DNA of 64,000 nt from Neospora caninum Liverpool (GCF_000208865.1 NC_018387.1:1240001-1304000); one strand, 5' to 3'. Positions 35,417-47,190 are shown, counted from the first letter of the stretch. Numbers and translations are program-made. The notes: generated by a model not told the origin, from the sequence alone.

Positions 35417-38400
35417 CTACGTTGTTGTGACGCCCTGTGTTGCCGACTGGCGTTGCTCTGTAAAAACTGAGATCGGAATGGCGATAAATCTGGTGAAGAT
35501 GACCGCCACTATAGCCGCGCCTCGTAGCGTCGCCGCCCATCCATACCTTCCTACTGTCGTTTGTGGAGATGCGACTTCGACCGAGCCAGTAGGTGCTCCT
35601 TTGACTTTGGATACATTCTTTGCCGCAGTGAATGTCACTGCCATCTGCGCACTTTTCCCGCGGCCTTTGGAAAAATAGCATGCGCAGTCCGCAGCCAACT
35701 GCATATGCTGCTTCGTTGGTTTCCACGAACTCCCTTGACCGCGCAGAATCACGTGCGATCCGGGAAAGTCCCTTACATGGAACCAGAGGTCTGCAGGCCT
35801 CGCGACGACAAAACTCACCCGCTCGTTCTACACACAGACAAAGCGGATAGCCTTTGAAAACAAAACTCACCCGCTCGTTCTACACACAGACAAAGCGGAT
35901 AGCCTTTGAAACAGTTGGCGTGTTTTGCTTCATCTACGCAGATTTCACACGTAGCATTCGCGGTTCAGAAGGTTGCGGCATACAACCACTATAATGACCA
36001 AGCTTTCGTAAGGGGCATTTGGGGCTCGCTGCGCCTCCCCACATGTCGGAGAGCAAACATGCGTGACTCAGCACGCTTGTGCGCTCACCATATGTACGTG
36101 GGTGCCGCGCCAGCAGATCGATTTTTAAAGGCGTTCCCGTTGTCTAGGCGTAATAAATGCTCGTTGTTGTGCGGTGAGTCTGGTATGGTGCAGCGACCAG
36201 TGAAGCGGGAGGGAGACACTCGCTAATTTTCGGAGAGTGTAGGAGAAAGGAAGCCAAGTGTTGTCTGTGGACTTTGATGCCTTGACTTCAGCGCACTAAC
36301 CTGCTCTGCTGTCCGCCCGATTATCAAGGTTGTCGAATTGCCGTCATCTTCGTCAAATCTCAGCGTCAACAGGCCTCGCTCTAGAACTGTGTCCGTCGTA
36401 ATTCCTCGTTGATTTGCTTGCAGACTCGGGTGACCCAAAAACGACGACCATGACCCAGCCTACATGCAAGGTTAGGAAGCACCGGAACCCTACAAGTATT
36501 GTTCTCGTCTAGAGCCGCCTATGCAAAGAGGAAACTGTCGCTTCACAACCACGAAATGGAACACGGGTTTGAATCACATGATCATCGCCTTACACAGCTG
36601 TGAGGATATCCTTGATTCGTAGTCCATCGGAAGAATGAGATTTCTAAATCGGTTTCCGTGGTGTGCACAATATCGTCTCGGCTGTCTAAGCCTGTCCGTA
36701 CCCTGCGAAGTCCCACGGTTGGGGCTGTCAGCTGAGACTGCAGAATTGAAGATGATCGCGGGGAATGACGCCACGGTTTGTTACTTGCGCCATGCAGGCC
36801 CGCTCGAAACAGGAAGACCTCACTAGAATAACAGTACTTTTGGTGTCGCCTGGCTTTCAGTGCTGTAGAAACAGCTCCTCGCAGGCTGGCGCCGGAAGAG
36901 AGGGGGGTACCCTGCCACGCGGGAGTGTACCGCGTGCCGAAGTCACAGGGAAACAAAAACTTAGCCGTCTTCAACAAAAGTGGACGGTGATCCGGCATCG
37001 CATAAGCGTTCACAAAGTTTAATTTCATAATAATAGTAATGACAATGGACATGAAGGTGATCAGAGCACCGTGCCGGTCTCGCATTCGGGACCCCGGATA
37101 CGCTACAAGGAAGGCCGATTGATACCGAGAGCACACACATCCCTCCAATATGCTCCGACGCAAACCGAGAAAACAATCAGATATCCTAATATTCTTACAG
37201 CAAAATTAGGACACTGTTTAAATTAGCCGACACCTCCATGTCGAGAACCGGCAGCAATTTCCTGCAACTCACAGAATGCATGCAAGACTCAGCCCAGTGG
37301 ACTATTAAGCGTTGGTACCTCCTCTGGTGTGTTCGTTGCAATCGCGGCCGCAGTCCTGGGAGCTATCTCGACGGTGGGCGCCTTCAGCTTGATTTCAACA
37401 TCAGCAGGGGATGCGCTGGTGTCTTGTGTGATCTCAATTTTGGGCGGACCCAACCGAAGGCCTGCCGCGGGTGGTTCTTTAGCCTCGTCTCGTGCTTCGT
37501 CATCAGCGTCCGTTTGACACCGCAGCTGTTCTTTTGTTGCAGGAACCTTCCCCATTGTTTGTTGCCCATGCCTTGTGGCTCCATGCTTAGCTTCTTCTGC
37601 CTCTTTCTCGGCCTCCTCAATCTTCTCTAACTCCTCTCTTTCCCTCTGGGCGACCAGCTGTGACTCTGTTTGTTGTACCTCACGATTAGCTGCCTCCACT
37701 TCCGTTTCAGCGTCGGCAAGATGAGTCGACTCCGATAGTGTGGTACTCTGCCCGGATGTCTGGGAACCTTGCGGCGCGAGGCTGTGCATGTGCCGGTTGG
37801 ACGTCCAGATGGACCGACTTGCCGCTACCACACCTCTTACCGATCTAGCATGTCCTCGAGCCTGGGGGTGAACAATTGTTTTTTTGCGTGACCGGCAGAA
37901 ACTCATTCGCACGACTCACCTCTTCCGGTCAGTCACTGGCTCCTCTGTGGAGACACCAGGCGCCTCGTTGCTCACCTAATAAGGGACAACGTAATGGCCG
38001 TGTTGGCGCCTTTCTCTTTGTACGCGACGCACCGTAGACGGTAATTCGTCTCCTGCAGAAGGCGGTGCACAGGGAATGTGCGCCCCAATACGCTGCATCA
38101 TGGGCTTCGCATGATCGGGCTTTTTTGGAGTTACATTGTTCGTGTGCTGTTTGTGAATGTTGCTTTCATCTTCTTTTCTCCGGACGTTGTATCTGTTATG
38201 AGTGTTTGAGATGCTTGTTGAAAAGGGAAGATGGACAGCCATACTTTCTGGCAAGCTCTTTGTCCTGTTCCTTCAGCGACGCTAGCGCGCCCTCGGCATT
38301 GGTTATGGCAGCCTCTAACTCGTCTATTCCGACAAACGCAGGAAAGCCTTTTCCTGATATTCCGTGCGAATGTGCGGTCGCACGGATAACCTAAAAGAAA

Positions 38401-38561
38401 ACCTTGAATGTGGGAGGGGTAAATTTTCCCTGCAAACTGAGCGCGCCCACCTGCCTCAGGCGAGCAGGGCGAGATTTGCCGTCTGCCATCTCATTTCCCT
38501 GAACGTTGGTCCATGGAAATATAGAGAAGAGGCTTAGAAAAAACAAGGCACGGAAACCCAT
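35417..38561 (-). CDS. Secretory coiled-coil protein with C-terminal NFACT-R (RqcH-like) domain
   Basis: Exons in transcript order: 38561-38451, 38390-38245, 38092-37976, 37861-37841 (21 bases), 37781-37319, about 36378-36301, and 35827-35417; phases agree and the product is about 450 residues. The start encodes a signal peptide (FRALFFLSLFSIFPWTNVQG). Then come charged helices (ELEAAITNAEGALASLKEQD; ETEVEAANREVQQTESQL) and acidic linkers. The C-terminal part is a good NFACT-R domain: LRFDEDDG, IIGRTAEQNERVSFVVARPA, DLWFHVRDFPGSHVIL, ACYFSKGRGKSAQMAVTFTA, AKNVSKVKGAPTGSVEV. NFACT-R binds tRNA and ribosome in RqcH/Rqc2/NEMF quality control. There is no NFACT-N domain. The leader suggests apicoplast delivery, which is inference. 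The junction 37319/36378 uses a weak acceptor, so two adjacent genes are the alternative. The last 30 residues are hydrophobic and may be intronic. Confidence 0.62.
35808..35911. repeat. Perfect 52-base tandem duplication over a splice acceptor
   Basis: Bases 35808-35859 are repeated exactly at 35860-35911. On the minus strand each copy contains a T-rich tract ending in GTGTGTAG, followed by AACGAGCGGG, which is the acceptor and first codons of the NFACT-R exon. Only the copy nearer the exon keeps the frame, because 52 is not a multiple of three. Confidence 0.9.
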
Positions 38562-39443
38562 TATCACTAGATTAGTCACTGTTCTCTCTCCACTCATATG
38601 AGGATGGGTGGGGGGAGGGGGGGGGGGCTGAACGGAAGTACACAGGAAATGTATTAAGTCTCTGCTGTACGTACTGCCCACAAGGAGTACCAACTTCCTC
38701 GTAAAGCTCCTTTTTCTCTGGGTGTAATTTTAGGACTGGCATGCCTTTGCCCGTGAGACGCTGTATAATCTTCCAGGTCCTGCGTGTCCTGGCGTTCAGG
38801 TCATATAGTCTCTGATGCGACATGCCCAACACTATATTTCGAGCGGCATTGTCTCCCGAATCTCATGTGGGGATCACAGAGAAAATCGATTTGTACACAT
38901 AAGTTGCACTGGTAGAGAACATCTATAAGGGGAATCAGAACCATGCACACGTTCCTTTCTGCTCCACCTACCCCCTCTCGGCTCTATAGTGGATGCTCGA
39001 TGTTGCGTCTGACCTACGATTATGCCCGCTGCGAGCCGGAATCCCATGCTCTTGCCGCACCCTCAGCCTGTGTAAAGTAATGAAGCGACAGGCTTCCTCG
39101 AGAACAGGCACACGCCGTTGGTGCACAGTCGGAAAGGTCGCCTCAATTGCACGCAGTTCCCTTGTTTCGACTTGCCTCTTTCCCTGCATGTAAGCAGGAC
39201 TGCGTAACATCTTTGCCAACAGCCGAGCATGGGTAGCCACACACCCTGACGTAAGTTCGCAGCTCACTCTATTGTACAATCGATCTCTCGTCCTTTGGAA
39301 GCAGTGAACGAAGTTAGCTAGGTTGGCGTCCACCTCTCGTGGCCTGAATATTTCTTCTTTCTGTATTTTTTATTGGAGCAAGAGGGGCTGTGTGTTTATC
39401 ATATATCTGCGCGTGTCATGCACCGAGTATCATGCCGTAGGCA
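38562..39443. other. Divergent promoter region of NFACT-R and oocyst wall genes
   Basis: The 880 bases between the two divergent starts contain a G-rich run at 38606-38628. On the minus strand, open frames lie at 39333-38968 (no ATG) and 38832-38572; the latter ends just before the signal-peptide start. Neither shows a known domain, so I treat the segment as promoter and leader. Confidence 0.4.
38606..38628 (+). repeat. G-rich run
   Basis: Near-continuous guanine with single interruptions, about 45 bases upstream of the NFACT-R gene start. It could form a quadruplex but may simply be low complexity. Confidence 0.8.
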
Positions 39444-41151
39444 ATGATTGGAGAGACCTTTGTAAACCGTTGGCAGATGCTGCCGCGATTGGCGGTGCCA
39501 CTCACTCGTTCGCGACAGTTGCGGGAGGATGTTTTTCCCGCACACTCTGTCGCGCCGTTGTTGTTGGTCTGTTTGTTCTACCACTGGGTCACAGCAGTCG
39601 TATGCTTGGGTCCAGGCTGGCAGACAACTGAGCAGGAGACAAGAGCGGCCGTTTGGCAAGGTGGAGGAACATTTGGCGGCGCGGACCCTATGTTATGGAT
39701 GGATTCTAGAGATCAGCCTTTTGGAGAGTATCTGGCAGCGGACCACCCACACCGACTGGCTTCCGAAGGCGCCTCAAAATCCTCTGCTGCGGAGTTGTTA
39801 GATACGCCCGTGACTTACGAGCCTGACCGTGAAGTGCGTTACCGCGGGACGGTTCGCCTGCCACCGCGGCGGGGCTGTCCTAAGGGTTCATACGATGTAA
39901 TCGTTGGCGCTTGTGTGTGGTTAGACAAGCAGGATAAGGTTCTACCGAATTACGTATGCCCCCCAGGTTCCATACTCAATGGGGACTTTTGTTACGGAAG
40001 GATCGTGGCTGACTATGAGTTGGATTGTCCTAAAAATTTCCTGCCAAACGAGGATGAAGTCTGCGTGAAGGCTGTGGTATACACGCCACCTCGGATAATT
40101 TGTCCAGAGGGCTTTGCTGTTGTCAGGGCGTCTCCAGATAACCGAAACAGAGTGTGCAAACGTGTGAAGTACGTAGCCCCCATCAAGAGGCCTACGGAAA
40201 CTATCGAGAAACTCCCGATTATGGATTGCAGCGGCACAGAGAAGACGTGTCCTCTACCGAGAAAACCTACGGCAGACCGCGAGTGGGTATTGGAATGCCC
40301 AGACGGGGGCAAGCTGGTTAGATCGAAGAAGGACAAAAAACGAAAGGCTTGCAAGATCGATATTTTGGTGCCTCCCTTGCCTGCAAAGAACTGCGTTAAG
40401 GTAAGCGGTTTCTAGAAAGCACTACTGCTCTCCAACGTTTGCTGGGCTTCTTTTTGCTTCACTAACGGTTAACCACTGGTATGTTCGTGTGTGTGTGTGT
40501 ATGGGGCCGGTATTCTCAAAGGGTTTCAGGCCAGTAGAGCTCGTTAATTTCGGCATCGGATGCGTTAAAATCTCCGTACAAGACGTTGCGCTTGTATGCC
40601 CTGGACCGAAACCAAAATTTGGTCCGGGGTTCGGTGATTGGGATGTTCCGAGATACAAGTACGATCCGGTAGACAAGTGCGTGGCCTATCGTGCCAAAGC
40701 TATAGAGGGGCAGTGTCCCTTCGGCTACGAATTCCAACAGGATACATGCTACAGGAAATATTTTCTGCCGTACTACATGGACTGTAGTCATCTTGAAGGC
40801 TATGCCTTCTTCTGGGATCCAGAACACAAGGCTGGCATATGTGAGTATCAGTTCGACCCCTTCAAGTGGACTCCTGGTGTAAGCTATATCACTCAGAGAG
40901 AGCGATGGGATGGAGGGAGAATCTATTTGTTATCCAACCCATATGACGTTAAGAGGGCGTATGATAACTCAGCCGACGTTGCTGCGGCCTTCCGTCCTCC
41001 TCCTCCTACCGCCCCGACTCTGGAGAAGATTCCAGAGGTAAAAAACCCTTCGTTTTCGACGGCGTAGTGTCTACCAGCAACCAATACATTGCAGGCTGTC
41101 ACGCACTCCACGCGCCCTGGTTCGAGGGGAAAATACGAAGCTTTTCAATGA
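39444..41151 (+). CDS. Oocyst wall protein (OWP/COWP family)
   Basis: Exons 39444-40400, about 40540-41037 and 41095-41151; phases agree, giving about 503 residues. The second acceptor is weak. A recessed hydrophobic segment (VAPLLLVCLFYHWVTAVVCL) is the probable signal sequence; ATGs at 39444 and 39477 are both possible. After a short polar region come repeated Cys modules of the form CPxG followed by a second Cys about 10-14 residues on: GCPKGSYDVIVGACVW, CPPGSILNGDFCYGR, CPKNFLPNEDEVCVK, CPEGFAVVRASP, CPFGYEFQQDTCYRK. This is the hallmark of Cryptosporidium COWP and the Toxoplasma/Eimeria OWP proteins, disulfide-crosslinked components of the oocyst wall. Expression would be restricted to sporulating stages in the definitive host. 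I cannot say which numbered paralogue this is. Confidence 0.82.
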
Positions 41152-42990
41152 CATCTGCTTCTCCTGTCTCCGACGAAATTCATAAAACCGGCTCCGGTCA
41201 CAAGAAGCACGCGTCCTTTTTGAGTATGACAAACTTCTGTGTTTTGCGCATTTTGTTTGCATGCTGGTGAGTGCGCCGGCAAAACCATCTGCGCCGCAAA
41301 TCAACGTGAGAGAGGGACCTCTGCGCCCTGATCACTACACTGACTCGTTATGTTTCTATCAATCGCTTGGTGCCAGGATCTGAGCATCGTTGTCGCATCC
41401 CTTACACAGGAAGAAAGAGCAACCGAAATGTCCCCGAGTGGGGTGCACACCAATGGAAATTTGACATGTGTTTCACACTCATCTGCGACCTCATCTATGT
41501 ACCACCAGCCTCTATGCGTGATATATATTTGTGGCACCGGCTGGCTCATTCGTGTTATCTTGGCGCCTGCCTTTGTAGCCTTCCCTTTCACCTTGCTATG
41601 AACTCACATGCGCCCTTTCTAACGAAAGCCCTGCTACCATGTAGGGTCCGCAATGGCCGGCAAATCACTCGCTCCAAGCTCGTCCCGAGCCCCAATGACG
41701 GACGTGTCCAGTCACAGGCATAATCGAGCATGTGTGACTACACAGTTGAACGCTCACGTGCTGTGTGGAGCGTGGTCTGCTGCATGCCAGTGGCGAGGCA
41801 TGTCTACTACTGCGTCACGGCCAAAACCGTTACATGTCACTGCAACTATTGTTCAGGCATACCGTGATTTGTTTTCGGCTGACGTACCGCTCCGCGGAGA
41901 AGGTGATAGGATGAGGAGGACAGCTCCACAAGTGAAGGCACCGAAGTCGAGATACACTTTTGCACACATTCACTTGTTGTTTCCACATGTCAGCGAAGGC
42001 TGCTTCCACCTGAGCGCCGGTTGCCCACAAAAGATTCGAACCTAAAAAATAGGTCTTTTCACAGAAGCATCGTCTGAACGCGCCCCGCTTCCGTGGCTTC
42101 GACGCGAGCAGAACCCCTGCCACCAGGAGGGGAGCCAGGAAACACGTGCAGTGTGCTCGTCTGGCTCCGACAAGAGGAAAGCGATCACATCACAAGACGC
42201 TCGCTCTGAGACCACGTAGCCGCTTCTGCCAATTAGACGGTGGAGAACGCGACCGTGTTCACTGCTTGTGTATGCCGATCTTTTCGTAGTTTTGCTTGTC
42301 CCTGGACAATGGAAACGATGTCGTTAATGTGGGAGTCCTCTCGTAGTGTATCAGACGGCAGCAACATTACCCACAAGCTCCTCCCCTTCACGGACCACTA
42401 TCAGTCGTGTTTGTAGACGCGTGCCACACACCCCTCTGGTGCGCACGAACATACGTGTCGTGCAGCGTCCCTTGACGGTCAACGCAGTGGCACAAGGGGA
42501 GCATATAGCAGGCTGTGTCACTTTGCGGTCCACCGAAGCAGTCGCACTATTCGCACAACTACACGGCCGTTTCCATGCGCTCAAGAAGTCAAGTTCGGCT
42601 AACTTTCCGGTGATAATACCATTCGCCTGCCAATTTGCTCCACCCTGTTCAAGATTCAAAGAGCTTCAAATCTTCTTGGATAGGTCCATACAAAAACGAA
42701 GCATTTTCTCCTTACTCCAGAATCAGATATGCTCTGCCCCCTATTTTCGAAGAGGTGATGCACAACACAGAGCCCATCGACGCACGACTGCCTCTCCCTT
42801 TAGTAGGGCGGACCCCACGCGCAGTGACACATCCTTGTGGCGACTGTGACAACCATCCAATATCGCGTCCTTCTGTGCAAGTACCTTCCTTGCAACCTTG
42901 CCCGAACTGTTCATTATATAGAAAACTCTGCCCTATATACGTATATAGGAGGGGAAGAACCTGTTTCGTATAAAAATATACAAGACTCCA
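41152..42990. other. Convergent intergenic region
   Basis: About 1.8 kb between the 3' ends of the oocyst wall gene (plus) and the PHPT1-like gene (minus). No exon with recognisable protein or splice support was seen. If the oocyst wall gene has further 3' exons, they would lie here. Confidence 0.4.
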
Positions 42991-44805
42991 TCAGTAGCCG
43001 TAGTCGCCCCACGAAACCTGGTAATCACTGCCAAAGAATTGCTTGATCAGCTGCGCGGTGATGGAGTGATCTGCTCGGCCGTACTGGTAAGAGTGGCCGT
43101 AAATCTCAATTTGCCGGTCCTTCATGCGGCACTCAATGCGGCCGCCGCCTTGTACCTCTGCGGGGAAAAAAGCCGAAGCAAAACCAAGAAACACATAGTT
43201 GCTCCATACAGCCGGGTCAAGCGCTGAGATCCATAAACACGTTCTCCCCTTCAAGAATCTCACCACGGCTCTCCTCTCGCTCACTCCAAAAAGCATGGTG
43301 TTCTAAAACTCAAATTCTTTGCGAAACGCTCGACTGTCCCTGAGGCGGTGAGCCTGTACCCTAAAATTTATCTGAATTTTGAAAGAGAAGGTGAGAGCCA
43401 CCAGAGGCCTGAATGGGCAAAGTACTCGCCCTCAAACTCCGGCAACTGTTACATGCCAAAACACGGCTACTGCGACGAATTAGAAAGTCCCCTTAAATGC
43501 CACCCAAAAGAAGCGACACGTTATCGCCTTCCGCCACATGAAAAAGCTGCCTGTAGGTATCTATCTCTCTACCTATATCCGGACAAGTGCGTAGGCATGT
43601 ATGGGCGCTACAGCCTACGGGTACTTACCCGCTTCTATTCCCTTGCTTTCCAGCTCCTTGATGGTGTCCAGGGCACACTGGTAATGGTATTCCGCCTGAG
43701 GATTGCCCCGGACGAGGTAGATGGTTGTCTCAAAGCGTTTCGTTTCGTTTTGTTCAGGATCTACTCGAATGAGCACGTACTTCTGAACGCCATCCTCGAC
43801 TCGAACCTTGGGCAAACCCTTCAGGAAAGTGACTAAATCTTCATCACCACCGGAGATTGTCGGCTGGTCACCGGACTCGCCGGAGGGTTGTGAAACGGAC
43901 GCGGACCCCTGTGGTACTTCAGATGTTTGTAGGCTGGTGCTGCCATCGCCGCTGCCAACATGGCCGTCTGATGAGCCTTTTTTCTGTGCAAGTTCGCGCT
44001 CGACCTCCACAAGTTCCTCCGTCAGCTTCTGAGCCACCAACTCTAGAGCTGGTCGCTCCAAATCGTTGGCGTCAGCCAGCTGGTCGTTAACAACCTTCAG
44101 AGCCGCCTGCAGCTCGGCAGGTGTCCGATGGCGACCTGACACCAGGGATGGCATGTTTGTGTCGAGAGTGAATATTGGCACAGCCGGACGCGACAAGAAA
44201 GAAAATAACGCCGAATCGCGACCGATACGGGACTGGAAGCTGAGAGGAGCTGTACGGAGGGAGGGCTCACTACGCTTTCCAGCGAATCCAGGTGATTCGT
44301 TAAGAACGAGAAGTGAAGGAACTCTCCGAGGTCGAGGATTGTTAGACGAGCCAGTCCGGCCAGGGGAGGAAAATCTCGGACCCACGGCCACCAGGTTGGA
44401 TTTTCTCGCGGATTCGGTTCGAGGGCCTATCACCGGGGTAGGCACCGTTGGCTCTGTCGGCGAAAAGCTTTGGTTACCTCTTGGCACCAACAAAAACGAA
44501 GGATTAGTCGTGCTTGCGAGCACTCGAGATCGACACCTGAGGAGAGACAACCAGTGCACTTTGGTTGACGGAGAGGCAAGCAACCCGAGAGGTCCGGCGC
44601 CACTGCCGCAGCGTCCGGAAACTCCTGGCATCAACACCCAGGAAAAGAGGAACGCCTTCACAACGAAGAAGCTGAATTTCTGTAGACGCCCTGAACTAGT
44701 ACGCGTGGATCCCTTCGTTTTTACCGTGGGACTCACTGCCACGACTCCACGAAGACAGAGATATTTCACCGCCCATGTTACGTCGTTAGCCGCACCCTGC
44801 CACAT
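42991..44805 (-). CDS. Phosphohistidine phosphatase (PHPT1/Janus/Ocnus) domain protein with long N-terminal extension
   Basis: Two exons, 44805-43629 and 43157-42991, joined across a consensus GTAAGT donor and a CCCCGCAG acceptor in matching phase; 447 residues. The last 120 residues are a PHPT1 domain: VEDGVQKYVLIRV, YLVRGNPQAEYHYQCALD with the catalytic histidine at about 374, GGGRIECRMKDRQIEIYGHS, YQYGRADHSITAQLIKQFF, and the end YQVSWGDYGY. All elements of the 14-kDa protein histidine phosphatase are there in order. It should remove phosphate from histidine (possibly also lysine) in proteins. The 330-residue extension has a hydrophobic stretch at about 47-66 (FSFFVVKAFLFSWVLMPGVS), then basic Ser/Pro-rich sequence and a helical segment (AELQAALKVVNDQLA). 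This looks like a recessed signal sequence. Start codon context is weak, and an internal ATG at about 44153 is an alternative. Confidence 0.85.
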
Positions 44806-46840
44806 ACGACCGAAAGAGACGATGCCTCCACTGAATGGGTCTGCCCCCTTCGTGTTTAAAAAATGAGCGACTACCAAAATGGGAAGTGTCGCGAAAGAAG
44901 AATTTCAGCACTAATCCGGCAAGAGGACGTGTTGAACACGACCCATCAGTACACACACAGCTGCGTGCACATAAGCAGGTCCAAATAAAGGAAACCCAAA
45001 AGCATAGTAATAGAGCCCAGACTGTTGATAATTTTGAAAGAGGAAAGCCGTCTTTATCCAGAGGGGGAAATGAAGGCTCCCAGCATCTCCAGGTTGTGTG
45101 GCAGAGGGGCAAATGTCGTCGGCGGCCACGGCCACTGAACTATCAGGCTAGCAGCATAATTGAGCTTTTCTTCGACTGACAGTGCTAGTCCACGAAAAAC
45201 AAAAAGAATAAGCGTTCTGGAAAATCCAGGGAGGGTGGAAAAAGATAAAAATTAGAAGTGAACACGGTGCGTGTCGGGCACGTTAGCAAATGTCCAGGAC
45301 TTGAGCGTAAGAGGTACGGTAGAATTCTCGCTTGACAAAACGGAAGGTCCTTCATATTATAAGATCAAACCGGCCACTAAAATCGACGAAATCCTTGGAA
45401 TGGGGTTCCTACGAAAATGTGTGCAAAACTGCACGCTGGCCCGGCGATAAGACACCAGCAGAGAAGCCGAGACAAGAAAAGCGCCGAAACTTCTCCGTGT
45501 GCCGTCTCCCCTGGCACACGTTTTTGACCGGAGAAACAGCGACCGGCTGGGACTATCCGAAAAGAAGGAAGGCCACCGACGTTCAGATGGAACAGTTAGT
45601 CTTTGTAAACGTTTTCGATCTAACCGTTCTTGTGCTTTGGTTCCTTGTGTCCTTCGGCGATGAAGACGCAAGAATTTGTGGGGGTTGCATTCAGAGGACT
45701 CGCAACATAAACTGCAAGAACCACTCTGTCGCCAAGCAGCGCACGGCTGCGAGCCGACGCACGTGTATCTCGCTGCCGTCCAACTCTGTAGTGGAACGAC
45801 ACTTAGTGAACAAGGGTCTGTGGCAAGGAACAGACAAAGGGCGGACCAAGATAACCATTTATGGTGGAAAGGCCTCAACAGCGAAAGACCGCAAGCATGG
45901 GGGGGGGGTCAGTCGTCAGTGGCATGTTCGCGCGAAACCGAGTACGTAGCACCGCGGGATCGTTGCGCTGATAATCAGGCATAACTTGGCATGCACGGAT
46001 ACACTGCATTGCACTATAAAGAGAAAAACGTCAGATTCAAGACAGCGAATGAAAGTCTCTGGAATGCAAAGTTACTTGACATACGGTAGTTTGTCGCTGC
46101 CGGGAATCACTGTTCCGTGTTACCTCACCGAATCGAGCCTCGAAGCCAAGCCGCGACTGTGCCTCATGACTTCGATTCGCACTGACCTCAACAAAGGAAG
46201 AGCCCCTTCAACTCGCCTGGGAATGTTCCGATAGTGAGGAAAAGTTCCTGTGGTCGTCTGCGTCTTGTCTGGACTAGAAATCATGTACTCGCGAAAAGAC
46301 TGGTCCAACAAGTGTTTCCGGCATCCGCCACACGCTGTGGAGCAGCAGAACCCGTTGAGGCCCTCGTTGAGCCCCAGGTCAACGATTTAAACACAAACAG
46401 GAACATGAAAAAGGAAATTCTATTGACTATACCTCTATCTACACTCTCACTCTCCACCTACAGCACCGGGGGGGACGGTGGGAGTCGACTGCTCCCAACA
46501 GAGATTGTGTACGCATGTGTACCGGACAGTTGCATGTTCTGACACTGGTTCCCTGTCTTGCGTTGCCTCACGCCAGATAGGCCCACGAGTCTCATTCGGC
46601 GTGTTTGGTTTAGCGAGATGCTGGGTCTTCAATAACAGCTCTATTGGTCACAACTTGAGAGGCCAGATATCTTTGAGTCTTTCGTAGTGCAGCGTTATAG
46701 CGGAAACACCATGCACCTTTCCGCTCCTGGATGTCGTAGAAAAAGGACTGCTTTGATTTTTGCGGAATACAACAGATCATCAAGGTGGTCGACTCTAGTC
46801 GGCATGCAGTCGCATTCTTCTGACCTTCGTGTTGTTCCAG

Positions 46841-47026
46841 GGGAACGGCGCCCTTTTCGTAGACCTGTGGCAACAGAGGCAACAACCTACTTGTGTCGCT
46901 CTCATTTCTGCCGAGTTAGAGAGAGAGCGTTTACTTCGACTGTACCAGGGATTTCGATCTTCTGGATCAAGTCGTTACCTCCCCACTGCCGAAAATCTCG
47001 GTATCGACATTCGGGTGCCATTGTAG
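46841..47026 (+). CDS. Possible terminal exon of an unrecognised gene
   Basis: A good acceptor (TTCGTGTTGTTCCAG) is followed by 61 codons and a stop. The piece contains a balanced, protein-like sequence: GALFVDLWQQRQQPTCVALI, SAELERERLLRLYQGF and LPTAENLGIDIRVPL. Just upstream, 46640-46800 has another plausible coding stretch (DIFESFVVQRYSGNT, TALIFAEYNRSS), but the two do not join in phase with the splice sites I can see. No family is recognised. It could be the 3' part of a gene beginning near 45587, or a chance open frame. Confidence 0.25.
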   Translation, partial: GNGALFVDLWQQRQQPTCVALISAELERERLLRLYQGFRSSGSSRYLPTAENLGIDIRVPL

Positions 47027-47178
47027 AGGGGGCGGGCGGGCTACCTTGGGTTAGAAATGGCAATGCTGTAGTCTCCCACGCAGAAATTTGTCATGGAGAA
47101 AGCAGGGGGACACTGCTTGACCCCCGGATGGATGGTTATGTGTATGACAAGTCTCAGGAGAGTGTGTGCGTGAACGCA

Positions 47179-47190
47179 GGGGGGGGGGGG
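47179..47190 (+). repeat. Poly-G run
   Basis: Twelve consecutive G residues in the unassigned 44.8-49.7 kb interval. Confidence 0.9.

Noticed and set aside
36582..37163. 193-codon minus-strand frame inside the NFACT-R gene
   Set aside because: No similarity to NFACT or coiled-coil sequence. It lies in the interval I interpret as an intron.
38968..39333. Minus-strand 121-codon frame upstream of the NFACT-R gene
   Set aside because: No ATG, very Arg-rich, and not connected in phase to the signal-peptide exon.
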